Of a stretch of DNA of 53,429 bases, positions 24,551 through 36,533 are shown one piece after another (positions within the stretch are counted from its first letter, which is position 1; each line of letters begins with the position of its first letter). Location of the stretch: the NCBI GenBank assembly GCA_032988165.1, contig JANTQF010000240.1, forward strand, positions 1 through 53,429, written 5' to 3'. The notes below the pieces were generated by a model. It did no database searches. It was not told the origin of the DNA and saw nothing but the letters and a program-made list of their open reading frames with translations. The translations under genes and the position numbers were made by a program. The stretch is from Emmonsiellopsis sp. PD_33 (Eukaryota > Ascomycota > Eurotiomycetes > Onygenales > Ajellomycetaceae).

Positions 24551-25910
24551 TCAACGGATGCGTCCGAGACGGGCGCTGTTCATAACAATTTGATCATCGA
24601 CATAATCGCTCTGTAAGTTCGTCAGTATATCAGTGCAAAAAGAATTTGCAAAAAAGGTAAAGGGAGTAAATTACCTTTTTGATGACTCCCTCCAGAACTT
24701 TGTTTTGCTCTTCAATCTCCCTTCCATGGGCCTTGGCAAGCACATTCAGTCTGCCCACAGCACCCTCGATACCAGTCAAATTGTTCTCGATTTCGTTTTC
24801 CATTTCGTCGTCTTCACTGTCAGCTTCGAACTGGTATTTGGACCGGTCTGCAAGGCCTGTCGTTTTCTGTGGTGGGTTGGCGCCTTTCTTTGATACATCC
24901 TTGAATGCCTGATCCATGCGCTGCTCCGTTCGGAACGCAGTTTGCCGGGTCACCTCCCGCTGTGCACGTTCCTCATGGTGGCGGTCAATAATGGCCTCAT
25001 CCCGAGCACGTCGTCGTTGTTCCCCGGTGAAGGGGTTGGCGACATGAACGGAAAACATGCTCTTGTTGAGTTTTTTCAGTTCACGAGATCTTTCATCTGC
25101 AAGGCGGTTTTGGTTTGCAGATAAGTCGAGATTCTTCTCTGTATTGTGGATCTTCTCGCCTTGGGCACCAAGACGGAGTAGAGTGCCACGGCCAGTTTCC
25201 TCCGCCTCTAGTGCGATTTGGAGAGCGTTGCGGGTCGCGGCAACGTCCTGTTGCTTTATAAAGCGGATTTCCTGTTTAGTAGCCTGTATATCTTCCTCCT
25301 CTTCCTCCTCGGCCGTAAGCTGCCTCTCCTGGTATGTGCCGTACGCACCACCAGGAGGTTCAGCAGCACCGCTGACACCCTGGGACCCCTCCTGTAGAGC
25401 GGGATTATACTGTCTTTCTTGTACCCGTTCGCGTGCACCACCGAAAAGGGCGTCTCTATTATCATCGGCAGCATCAGGATTGTTGGGATCAGCCCTCCCT
25501 AAACCACCGTATCCACCAGCACCATATCTAGACGTAGGCGCCGGAGCGGCCGAACCATTATCGCGTCCATATCTGTCCCCTCCATATCCGCTTTGGTATC
25601 CCGGGCCTCCGGGTCCATAACCCGCACTGGAACGGCCGTACTTATTATCTTGGCCTTCGTAAGGATTTTTGGGGCCGCCGCTTCCTGGGCCCTGTTTGGG
25701 GCCTGAGGGCAGTCCATAACCGCCAGATGCGGGAGGAGCACCAGGCTTTTGGCTGTACGGATCGGAAGAATAGGGAGGAGGAGGTTGTGCGTATGGGTTT
25801 GAGGACGCCGCTGGGCTTTTGTTCTTGGATCTCGAACCAAATAGAGCGGAGCGAGAGCTGTCGTCATCCCCGCTCTCGCTTTTCTTGCTGCCGAGACCAA
25901 AGCGTTTCAT
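24551..25910 (-). CDS. sec9: SNAP-25-type t-SNARE, Sec9 family
   Basis: Two exons on the minus strand, 25910-24675 and 24610-24551, have a phase-0 intron (GTAATT..CAG) and encode 431 residues. The N-terminal half (residues 1-200) is low-complexity, rich in Gly, Pro, Tyr and Ser, like the long N-terminal extension of fungal Sec9. Two SNARE helices follow: a Qb helix around 203-275 with zero-layer Q250, and a Qc helix from about 365 to the end with zero-layer Q402. The second exon supplies the last 19 residues (SDYVDDQIVMNSARLGRIR). As in the family there is no transmembrane segment. Sec9 pairs with an Sso-type syntaxin and a synaptobrevin to fuse secretory vesicles with the plasma membrane. 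An NPF motif (about residues 292-294) lies between the helices. It diverges from VPS33, with a retroelement inserted in the shared promoter. Confidence 0.95.
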
Positions 25911-26069
25911 GATGTAGAGTCGAGTTGGACGAGGAAAACAACTTTTTATGAGTCAACTTTTGAAATCGGTAGTTGCAAAAGGAAAAACGAAAGAAAGAAA
26001 TATGAACGGTGTTGGGTGAAGAAGTTGTGAAGTTGAGGCAGACATCAAACACTCTTATCATATCTGAAG

Positions 26070-26076
26070 CACGTGA
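26070..26076 (+). promoter_or_regulatory. CACGTGA site upstream of SEC9
   Basis: A CACGTGA word lies about 160 bp upstream of the SEC9 start codon, on the SEC9 side of the inserted element. This is the core bound by Cbf1-like bHLH factors in fungi. The same word occurs in the two other divergent promoters of this window. Confidence 0.45.
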
Positions 26077-26100
26077 TCCGGGGGTGTGGCGGGGCGGCGC

Positions 26101-26372
26101 AGAAGAAGGCGCTTCCAAGTGAATAGCAGTTTCTGCCATCACATTACCCCAGCATAACTACTTCCCAAATCCACCTAGTTTGTTTGTTTTTGTTTATTTT
26201 TCCAGCCCAGAATGTTTTCCCCTTTTTTTCTAGTTAGTAGAATCAATAACATCCATGATTTTCAATTAATTCCAATTAGTTGAGATATTTCCTTAATTGT
26301 ATCATTAATCTTATTCTCACATAATACTATCAAGTAGGCAATAACACCACATTACCACATTTATCTCTTTTT
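26101..26372 (+). repeat. Left (5') LTR
   Basis: Direct repeat partner of 36086-36357. The first 65 bases (26101-26165) keep C or G where the right copy has T or A. From about 26227 onward the reverse holds, apart from three CpG-type sites. An identical core of about 60 bases separates the two halves. Similarity runs to 26377 if GGTGC is counted. Confidence 0.88.
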
Positions 26373-26549
26373 GGTGCCTGCCACTCTAGAAGCCAACAAC
26401 TTCTACACCTCAAACTGAGGAATCTCATCTATTATCAAAGAATATCTTCAATCTCCAAGACAATTAAGTAAAGAAAGAACAGCAAATAGATAAATAGTTA
26501 GTAAAGTCAGATCAAATTCAACAGCAAAGCTAGATCAGACTTTAAGAAC

Positions 26550-28250
26550 ACTATGCCTGAAGGGTTAAAAAGAATATAGATAGAATTATAGGAACTATAT
26601 TCTCTATAATATCCTACAGACAGCAGTTAAGAAGCTCAATAGACAAAGCAGTAAAGAGTAAGCTAATTAAAGGAAGAAAGAAGAGTAAGATAATAAGTTA
26701 CTAAATATAGTAGACTAATTTCTAATCTTCTCTATATATAGAATATTCTCAGGAGAGGATGGACAATCAGCAAGAAAATGATTAATAAAGCTTAAATTCA
26801 AACTAAGAAAAAAGAAAGTAACTAAGAGTTAAATTCTAGTAAAGAATTTACTTTCAGCAATTAATGTTCTATTAATAGAGGAGGTAGAGAAATGATTAGA
26901 GAGAAATCCTTCATTGATGAAAGTATTAGAATATTTAACTAAGAAAAACTAAGAACTCTTTGAGAAGATATTTTTTGATGAATTTCCAACAGCTAGAATA
27001 GAAGAACTAAAAGTCTTCTTAGAGTAAGAGACTATCAAGTTACATTAGATAATAAATTAGAATCTAGAGGAATACTACCAAGTGAGAGCTTAAGTACTGA
27101 GGAAGTTAAAGATTAAGGATAATAATAGTGTGTTGGACTTACTATCAGAGAGATACTTATTAGAAGAGATAATCAGAAGATGGGTGAAGAGACTTACTAA
27201 TCTAAATATTCAAAAGAAACTAATTGAAGGATTGGTAGAGATGATAACTTTGAAGAAAGTATATTTAAAAGTAGTAAACATAGAAGAGATAGAATGTAAA
27301 TTTAATAAGGATTAGATGAAAAGGATAAATAAATTTAAGCTTTAATTCTATTAAGATATCTTGAAGAAGTAATTAAATAATAACTGATTGATAGAACTAA
27401 AAGCTATAATTACATTATATTCAGTAAGAAATACTAATTAATAATAGGTAGTATTAGATGACTTCTTACCTCAGATCAAACTAGAGGTATACTAACCTTC
27501 TCAAATAAGGCAATTTAATTAAGATAGTAACATCAAACCTTTAGTAATCTCATAAGAATTAATAGGATCATAGGGATAGTTCTTATTGAATGACTTTATT
27601 AATAGGATTAGGGCCTTTTGAGCCAGGAAAAGACTATCACTATACATTAATTATGGAACCCTAGGACACTGATTGGATGAATACCAAGGAATAAGATTAG
27701 AAGAATAAGAGAGGAAGATACTTATAAATAAAGTATTTAATGAGAATAACTAGATAGATCTGAGGATTAATGATGTAGGTAAACAGCTAGTAACAAATAC
27801 AGTAATAAGCTCCTTAGAGAATAATTTAACACTAAATGAGTAAAGAGTTAGATTTAATGATACAGTAGTGCCTTCAACTCAATTAGAAGTAATATTAGTT
27901 ACCTTTAGAATAAGAGGACTATAACTAGAAGACCCATTTACTCTACTAGAGGCTTAATATGATAAGACTTTTTTAGAGGAAGAAAGTTAGTATGAGAAGA
28001 GAGCATCTAGCACTCAACTAACTCTACAAGTAAATAAGAGGTAGATAAGAGAGTCAGTAACAGCACAGCTAAATACATAGAAATTTAGAGAATTAATGAA
28101 AGAAGATCAATCTAAAAAGTCAAATAGAATTAATTAGAGAAGCCTAGCCTTAATTTGAGGATTTAAAGAATAAGATGTAGAAATGAAAGGAAAATCAATT
28201 TCAGTGAGAAAGATTTTAAAATAAGCTAAGGTTAATATGTTCATTGCAGA
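26550..28250 (+). pseudogene. gag-like region of the retroelement
   Basis: From about 26740 one plus-strand frame reads IFSGEDGQSARK, then an alpha-helical, charged stretch with INVLLIEEVEK and ELFEKIFFDEFPTARIEEL, and an uninterrupted 61-codon stretch at 27130-27315. Stops in the frame are of the TAA/TAG/TGA type expected from C-to-T or G-to-A change. The pattern (F.G, W-like positions, helical capsid) fits a retrotransposon gag capsid. The boundaries are approximate; I did not see a zinc knuckle. Confidence 0.6.
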
Positions 28251-29479
28251 CTTATTATATTAGTTCCCAATCTTTACTTAATAAATCAAGTAATTTATTA
28301 CTCAATCATCAAGCTAAAAGGGAAAGAAAAAGATGAGTATAATTACTAGTATAATAGAGTTAATAGAAGCTGTTTCATCACATCTAAACATCCTGACAAT
28401 TCAGTCTGACTAGTGGACTCATATATTATTCTATATCAAGCCATCAGATAAAGCCTTCTGTCTAGTTGCCCATATGTAAAATAATAAAGAAATGTTAATA
28501 AAGCTAAAAAGATAGATTACTCATGTAGATTAGAGGTTCAACCTGTGCATCATCTCTTCAGCCTTAATCAAGTAGCTTGATTTACCATTGAAATCTCTTC
28601 AGAATCTAGGACTAGCAGGGATGTCCATGAAAATCATAATATATAGTAAAGATAATCTCACACACTATGTTGAGTTGAAGGTTAGTATTAAGAGAATATA
28701 GAGAACCATAAAATACTTTATAGCATTAAGAGACTCACCCCTGTATTAAGAGTCCAGCCAACTACTTCTAAGACTACCTTGACTATATTCAGTAGATTCA
28801 AGAATTAGGGTTAAGAACTTATTATTGATCATCAGAGATATCAGGTAAGAAGAAGAATTAACTGAGATTAGAGGCCTAATAATGCAATTTAAGTATGAAA
28901 ATAACATTCTACTATTTCCATCAAAACTGTTAGTAAACTGAAACTAAATAGTGAATATAGAAATGAAGTCAGGAAATAAGGAAGAGGACAATGAAATGAA
29001 TAATAAAACTAATAGTAAGAAAGAAACTAAAAGAAACTCAGATTTTCTAATCTTATTAAATAATGATTTATTTAATGTGGAAAACCCCCATTGAGTTCTG
29101 AGCAAGACTTAAAACTGCCACCTCAAACCATCTCAGAGGTAATAATAGTATCTTTACTAGGAGTTTGGAGAAGAAAGAAGAGAAGAGAAGTCCTAATTAC
29201 TTATTTAAATATAATTTAAAGTAATCAAGTATTAATATTAAAATCAACAAATAATAAATCATTTCTAGTAACCAGATGATTGAGATGTTATACTGAGGAG
29301 TTTATTATTAACTATCAAGTGAAAAGAGAAGAATTAGAAGAGTAAATCTTAAAGTCAAGAATTATATTGAGACCACTATTACCCAAACATCTTAAGAAGA
29401 GAGTTATGAAATTACTGTACCTTTACTAACACTTGGATGGAATGAACCTAGACTAATTACTAGCTACAGACCTTATTAA

Positions 29480-32060
29480 GTATTATGTACATCTAGCCCT
29501 AGGAATCAAGCTATATTTAGTAAAATCCCAGAAGAGATTTACACTGATGATCAAATGATAGCTGAGAAAACTAGTTACTAATAGAATTAAAAAAGGAGTA
29601 TATGAATTAATAATGGTAGTAAATAGGAAACTATCTCCATGAAATGTAAAAGCCATGTTGGTAAAAAAAAGGTAAGGAGGACTTATAGATGTTAAGTTAA
29701 GATTAACATTCAATTATTCATTTATATATGAAATACTTCTAGGTTTAAAAATAGAGCTGCAAAGCAGGGTACATGATTACTTATCCTCTTCAAGGTATAA
29801 AGTATATTGAGGAGCAAACATAAAGTATAATTACTTCATAATATTAATATATCTATCAGATAGACTATATTTTACATTCTTCATTTCAGAATTAGAATAG
29901 CTTCAACTAATATAAATGCCACAGGAAATCTAATCTACATCATTTACCTTCATTAAATTTATAAATATTGTGTTAGAATCAATTCCAGAACTAGAGCCTG
30001 AAAAATCCTTACTTCATAGTGACCACAAGGAAGAACCACCTCCAGCTACAGTATATATAGACAATATGTTTGAAGGAATATCATTACTAGAGAAGCTGTA
30101 CAAAATGCTCAGAAATTAATTCTTTCTAAGAATTGAGTAGGCCAACTTGAGACTATCATTCTATAAGCTGAAGCTATTTATACTAGATATTAAAGCCCTG
30201 AGGGTCATCTATAAAATTAATGGTAATATGTGAATTCTACCAGAGAGAGCTGCTAAAATCTTCAATTAGTCTGTGCCCACAATCAAGACAGATGTATAGG
30301 CATTCCTGGAAGCTTTAGAAATTAACTGGAGGTTCATATCTAACTATAGTAAAGTAGTCAGACCTCTATAGAGGCTAACTGGGAACATTCCATTTCATTG
30401 GACTGATTTAGAGAAATTATTATTTAAACTACTTAAAATCAAGGGGTCAGCAAATATAGTAGTAAATAGATTTAATTGAATACTACCTGCTTATATATAT
30501 ACTGACAGCTCAGGGTATGCTTCAGAGCTTCTAATTACTCAAGAAAGAAAAGATCCACTATACTTTGAAAGGAAATTACTAACATCTGTGATATACAATT
30601 TATTTACTCTCATCCTGGCACAATAAAAATATGAGACTTATAAACAGAAGTTGCTTGCTATTGTCAAGTTCATCAAAAAGTATTTCTTTTACTTTTAAGA
30701 CCTATTACTACCTGGTATAGTTCACACAGATCATAGACTATTAGTATCATTTATCTTGATGGATAATCATAAGGAGATGTATGCTAAATGAGTGGAGAAG
30801 CTTCACAGGTTGAACATCAAGATCAAATATATTCTAGGGGAAAAGAACTAAGTTGTGAATGGATTATCAAGGACTATATTTAATAACTCAGAATGCAAGT
30901 CTGACCCATTAGTGGAAGTGATACTAAAAGAACTGGAGGAGTAAGGGGAAAAATGAGTGTGGAAGGATGAAAAAGGGGGATTCAATAAGTTTATAAAGAA
31001 GAATGATTATCTAGCATTTTAAGAGGAGAAAGTGAGATTATCAAACAAAATAAGTATGAAAATAAAAGTACTTACAGTAGAACCATCAACTTACTATCAG
31101 AACTGAATGGAGACCTACACTGTATTAGAATGATTTAGAGAAATATATACTTACCTGCAAGAAAAACCATACATCAGTACTTCCAAGACATTAGATTTTA
31201 AATGGCATGCATCTTACCTATACAAGTAAGATCAAGTAACTAGCCTCTGATTACTTTACATATCTAAAGTAAAGGTTAGATAGTACCTCAAGAAAGCCCA
31301 CAATGAAAAGGATTATTAGGGAATTAAATTCACAAAAATGAGGTTATTCAGGAAAGTATTCTAACTAAATCTATACAATAATGTTAAAAGATGAATAAAG
31401 AGATGCCCTACTTACACTCATTATACACTATACCCTTCATGAGTGCTACTATACCCTGTTATATCACTAAGATCACTTTAAATACTAGAAGTTAATTTCA
31501 TCAGCTCTTTCCAAGAAACCAGTAGGAGCAACAAATACACTATTAATATTATAGAGTATTTCTCAGGATATGTGGTAGCATATCCAACCAAATCAGCAAA
31601 GCCAGAAGATGTAATTAAATCATTGGAAAGATACTTTACCTCATTCCCAAAAGTAAAATACATTGAAATGTACTTAGATCTAGAATCCCACTTCAATAAT
31701 CTTCTACTACAATAATAGGTAGAAAGTTATAGAATCAAGCTTATCTTCTAATCAACTGGTTCCTCAAAGTTGACAGGAAAGGTTAAAGTGGTAAATAAAA
31801 TATTATAGGATCTAGTCATGAAACTACAAGACAATTCATTACACTAATAAGACCTGGGTCTTCCAGATGCAACCCACCTCATAAACAGCCATATAAAAAA
31901 AGAAGTTAGATACTCATTCATAAAGATATTTTTAAAAATGAATATCATATTCAATAGCTTGGAAGGGCTTCTGCTGCATAAATTGGAGGAAGATAATGAA
32001 GTGAAGGAGGTAATTTGAAACCTCACTACTATATAAGAAGTAGCTGTAGTGGACATATTT
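29480..32060 (+). pseudogene. pol region: reverse transcriptase, RNase H, integrase
   Basis: A single frame can be followed across this span without an indel, broken only by stop codons. The RT shows a fingers region (KLSP..VKAMLVKK, about 29620-29670), FIKFINIVL (about 29950) and a VYIDN motif at 30051-30065, the YxDD-box equivalent, where the second Asp reads Asn (a G-to-A change would do this). RNase H shows TDSSGYASE at 30501-30527, the KYETYKQKLLAIVKF block (about 30625-30675) and VHTDHRLL near 30720-30740, followed by the characteristic ILGEKNQVVNGLSR-like end (one stop inside). The integrase core is readable at about 31480-31700 (NIIEYFSGYVVAYPTKS, then EMYLDLESHFNN). No protein can be made because stop codons are frequent. 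Confidence 0.85.
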
Positions 32061-32796
32061 ATAATGTATTAAGCATAAATTAGAGATCTAATATGGGAGA
32101 GTCAGAAAGAGAAGCAGGAAAAGCCAAAGAAATTAGAAGAATAGAAAAGAGGCCAATTAGTAATAGTTAAGAATAAAGAATAAAGAAAGTTAGAGTCTCA
32201 TTGGAGAGAACTATTTAAAATTGTTGAATCCTTATTAATGTATTTAAGATCATATCTCATTTGATATAAAGATAATCTACTATTTCAATTTAAAATCTAT
32301 TATGATGACTTAAAGAGATTTAAGCCCAGAGCAGGCTACTTAGATTCAAACAATAAGAATGATGAATTCCTTAGGAAGGTAGACTCAATAATAAGAAGAT
32401 TAGTAATTAAAGTAAGAAGGATTACAGTTCAGTTAAGACCCTAATAAGAGGAAACAAGTCAATAATAAAGCATTCTAACCTCTTTATCACTCAACTATGT
32501 TTGCATTATTTATTTATCTCATTATATTACTAAAAATTATTACTTTCACTAAACCTTCACTATCATTCAACTCTATAACCTCTTAATCTCTTAACCTCTT
32601 AATCTCTTAACCTCTTAACCTCTCAAACTACACCTCAAACCTTTTATTAATTTACTTTCTCTTATACACCTGTTAATCTATACTAACCCTGTCTGAACCT
32701 CATAGCTGTATCAAATAAAATGACTAGCATGCAACAAATTGATATATCAAGATTAAAAACAGTACACATAAAATTACAACTAAATAAAACCTCAGA

Positions 32797-34575
32797 ATGT
32801 CCCAATCAAGTCTCCTCAGTAATACTAATAAAGGCAGAAAGAAGAAGGTATTATTAGTGAAGCTGAGAGCCTCTAATAACAATAACCTCCATACTCATAT
32901 GGATGACCCATACAGCCAAGATGCATATAAATATATCATACTAGAGGACTAACCCATTTAGAGAGAATATATTCTAGTTAAAGACATTCAATCATTCCAC
33001 ATGCCATCTTTATACTGGAGGCTATCACTGGAAATAGAGGAAGAGGTTTATAAGATATAAAAGAAAAAATATCTATCTCAAGCTACTTATATTAATGCAT
33101 GGCCCTATCATTTCTAGGTAAATAAGAAACCTCAAAATAAAGGAGAAGTATATAAAACAGACTTACCTTCCTTGAAAGTGCTTCTGAAAACTTCAAAGTC
33201 ATCACTTATTAAAGTGACATACTAGTATTAGAGCCTCCCTGTTAAAGAAGGGCTAACTCTGAGAGTACTATATAACTCTAAATTAATGATGTAAACTTTT
33301 ATTCAGAATGTTAAAGTCATTAAAAATTATATAAAAGCTATTCATAATACCACTTACAAACTATGAAAGCTAGTCAATTCAGAGAAGGAGATACAGCTAA
33401 AACTAGTTAAGGAAAAAGTCAAGTTTAACACTTCAATATAGATTAAAGTATAAAAGAGGATAAGTAAATAAATGAAAGTGATTTATAGAGCTACTATCTC
33501 TTTTATAGATAATCTAACTAATAAACTAGTAAATAACTTCCCATGCAATATACTTTATAAGAAATTAAGTGTAATGAATAGCATAGAAGGAACCTTACCT
33601 ATAGATAAAATAAAGTAATGAGTCTGTAAGTAATAACACACTAAAAAAGAGACTATAGACATATCAAATAGATATACTCACACCAACTCAATGGCTATCA
33701 GCAGGGATTCATAGTAAAACCTCTTTATAATAACTACCTTAGTAATATCTACTCCTCTACAATTAGAATTAGTTACAAGAAATCAGATCAGCTTTCTGGG
33801 AAAGTCAACTAACTCTCAACATTAGAATATCAAGCTAGTAACACTAGAGGATATCATCCTAAAAATAGCCTATTTCATCAGATTGATATTTCCCCATCTA
33901 GAAGGAAAGTCATACTAGACAACTACACTTCTTGAAGCATTGAAGGTAGAGGTATTCTCAGATATTAATATAGTGATGTAATGAGCTACTAATAATAGAT
34001 TCCCAGTGAAACTTAACAAGTTGAATAGGGAGATTATCACCTAAAACTAAAATAAATTTAAAGAACCTCTAAGTGAGAATTCAGATAAAAAGAACATTAT
34101 TAGTAGAGTCTCTTCCTCTTCTTCAGCAATGCAATCAGAATTAAATTCAATCATAAATTCAATATAGGAGGTGATTGAAGTGCCTTACTGATATATAGAT
34201 ATAAAGTTAGCAAAGTAAATCAATGAAAAGAGAGGAGAATAGATGAAACTAGGCTCTATTACTAAAAAGATCTTCTACTAAAATGCATAAATTTACAATC
34301 ATGTGATTAAAATAGAGAAAATCAAGCTAACCTAGGAGAATGAAGCAAGCACACCTAGATGATTTAAAATTTGAAATGACATGGAGTTAGAGAAGATCTT
34401 AATAATAATTATAGATGTAATGAAATAAAGCTTGATGAAATTAAGTATAAAAAAAGAGGAATAAAATAGAGTCTTTCTTCAAGTAGTAATGCTGGTAGAT
34501 AGCTGATAGAAATTAAAGAAACTCTTATAATATTATGAAATAATAATAGAGTGAGAGGTAATGATCTGTAACTAA
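32797..34575 (+). pseudogene. Extra 3' ORF of the retroelement, function unknown
   Basis: Starting at the ATG of 32797 (MSQSSLLSNTNKGRKKK), a single frame of about 592 codons can be followed without any indel to a cluster of stops after 34573. Its many internal stops can all be explained as transitions from CAA, CAG, CGA or TGG, as in pol. It is in another frame than pol (frame 1 versus frame 0) and begins some 700 bp after the integrase core. The predicted chain is rich in Lys, Ile, Asn and Leu, partly as a consequence of mutation. I see no transmembrane segment, zinc finger or chromodomain, and I recognise no family. It could be an accessory ORF specific to this element lineage or a captured host gene. 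Confidence 0.6.
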
Positions 34576-36085
34576 AATTAGAAAAGAATATAATTAATAT
34601 AATATATAAAATGAGTTCTTAATGAATCTATTTATATATTTTCTTCTAATAATAATACAATTAGTTCCTTCATCTATAATACACTCTATAGTCTTTAGTC
34701 TTATTAAATCTATCTATCTCTTAGTATATTAGTTTCTTTCTCATTTCTTTTATTATTCTTTATTTCTTTTATTATTCTGATTCTACAAAGCATCACCTTT
34801 ATCAGTTAATTGATTTTTTTATTATATTATATCTTTACTCTTTCAGTTAGTCTAAGTATCTATCCAGATCTTCCATCTCCCTTCTAGTTATAATGAATTA
34901 ATTTTAAGGACTAATGAGATCTATTAGAGGTCTACATCAAGTTTATATAATTATAATGATTTTTACCCTCTAATAGATAATACAGCTTACACAAGACACA
35001 CTACATTAAATTGTCATTTTCCTGAAGTTTAGTACTCTCAATCAAGACATGAAGGAACTCATTAACTAAATAATCCAACATTTAAAAGTAATGAATAAAA
35101 GAATTCTTACCCTTAGATGATCTTTTCTTACTCAGCTTAAATCATTTAAAGCTTCTTTCTCTAATTAAATTAAAATAAATAATCTCATCTTCTTATATTA
35201 TTATTTTAACTTCACTATCATTTATTTCATCTACATGTTATTTTAGTTCTATTATTCTATTATAATATTAGCATCAGTTTAAGTATTTTATATTCATTCA
35301 GTCTTATTCAGTTTAATCTATTTTAGTACTTTCTAAATATCTTATTAAAATGCCTTCTCCTTTCATTAACCAGCTAGAGTAACTATCTCATCTAAATTTT
35401 TCAGCTCAACTAGTACAGCCAGTAACAACAGAGTTGATCATTAATTACCTAGTGAAATTATAGAAGTAACAAATGAAATTAATTAATTAGTTAGTACACT
35501 TCTTACTAGAAGTAGTTAAGTTAGTATAAATTACTATACAGAAAATTATGAAAGATCCAACATATTACTTCTTAGATAATACTACTTAAGACCTTTTAAT
35601 AATAGTAAATACTGAGCTAGTCACCATACTTCATTATTTTGAGATATATAGATAGATGACAAGCCTCAGTCTTATAATCATATTAACTCTAGATATCTAT
35701 CATATTATTAATAATAGAAACAATTCATATCATATATACTTTCAACTAGGGATGTTAGGATGAAGGGAGAATCAATCAAGTTATAAGAATTAATTTACTC
35801 AGGGCTTACTAATAGATTCTGATGACATCAAACAATCTGATAGAGAAATTAATGAAATGATTAAGTAAAATTTTAATCACAAATTTTATTATAAAGTTTA
35901 GATATATTTTCATCTCTTTACTCATCTTCTATTTCTATTTACCTTATACCTATATATTTCCTTTACTGAAGTTTTTTATCTAGCAACTAATTGATTTACC
36001 TTATTACTTTTATTTAGTTATCTAATGATACTATCCTTTCCCTCATATTATTCACTTCAAAAATGAAGTAAAAAGGCCAGGAATG
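34576..36085. other. AT-rich 3' untranslated part of the retroelement
   Basis: About 1.5 kb of AT-rich sequence lies between the extra ORF and the right LTR. No frame with comparable openness was followed here. The end just before the LTR (about 36066-36092) is purine-rich, as expected of a polypurine tract. Confidence 0.5.
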
Positions 36086-36357
36086 AGAAGAAGGTACTTT
36101 CAAGTAAATAGCAGTTTCTATCATCACATTATCCCAGTATAATTACTTTCCAAATCCACCTAGTTTGTTTGTTTTTGTTTATTTTTCCAGCCCAGAATGT
36201 TTTCCCCTTCTTTTCTAGTTAGTAGAATCAATGACATCCATGATTTTCAATCAATTCCAATCAGTTGAGGTATTTCCTCAATCATATTGTTGATCTCATT
36301 CTCACATAATACTGCCAAGCAGGCAATAATGCCACATTGCCACATCCATCTCTTTTT
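36086..36357 (+). repeat. Right (3') LTR
   Basis: Direct repeat partner of 26101-26372. The first 65 bases carry T/A where the left copy has C/G. From about 36212 onward it keeps C/G where the left copy has T/A. All differences seen between the two copies are transitions. Confidence 0.88.
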
Positions 36358-36533
36358 GGCGCAGCCTTGGATTACAAAACAAAACGCTAATCCGAAAGAG
36401 GCTAGGCCCATTAATCTCCAGGGCTATTGTTATTCCGTTCCGGCCAAGCTCCCAAGCTCCCGCCAACCTTGAAAGCAAGCAGAACCAACTACATGTCTTT
36501 CATATCCAGATCTATTCTTCACCGCGCACCACA

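Larger units (their letters stand above)
26101..36357 (+). mobile_element. Degenerate Ty3/gypsy-type LTR retrotransposon
   Basis: A 10.26-kb element is bounded by two direct repeats of about 272 bp (26101-26372 and 36086-36357) that align without any gap, offset 9985. GGCGC stands immediately before the left copy (26096-26100) and immediately after the right copy (36358-36362), consistent with a 5-bp target duplication. A TGGTGCC word at the end of the left LTR fits a tRNA primer-binding site. A purine-rich stretch just before the right LTR fits a polypurine tract. Inside, gag-like, RT, RNase H, integrase and an extra ORF occur in that order on the plus strand, all interrupted by stops derivable from CAA, CAG, CGA or TGG by transitions. 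The interior is AT-rich and I found no CpG on reading it. The LTR ends do not show the usual TG..CA, which is odd. The gene order RT-RNase H-integrase indicates Ty3/gypsy rather than copia. Confidence 0.9.

Noticed and set aside
25057..25620. 187-codon plus-strand frame opposite SEC9
   Set aside because: It is the antisense shadow of the Gly/Pro-rich SEC9 N-terminal region.
26373..26377. GGTGC as part of the LTR (277-bp repeat)
   Set aside because: Similarity does extend to it, but the perfect GGCGC pair outside the element and a TGGTGCC primer-binding site explain the bases better. The 277-bp option cannot be fully excluded.
26101..36357. CRISPR-like or tandem array in the AT-rich block
   Set aside because: Apart from the two LTRs there is no regularly spaced repeat. 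The apparent repetitiveness comes from low base complexity.
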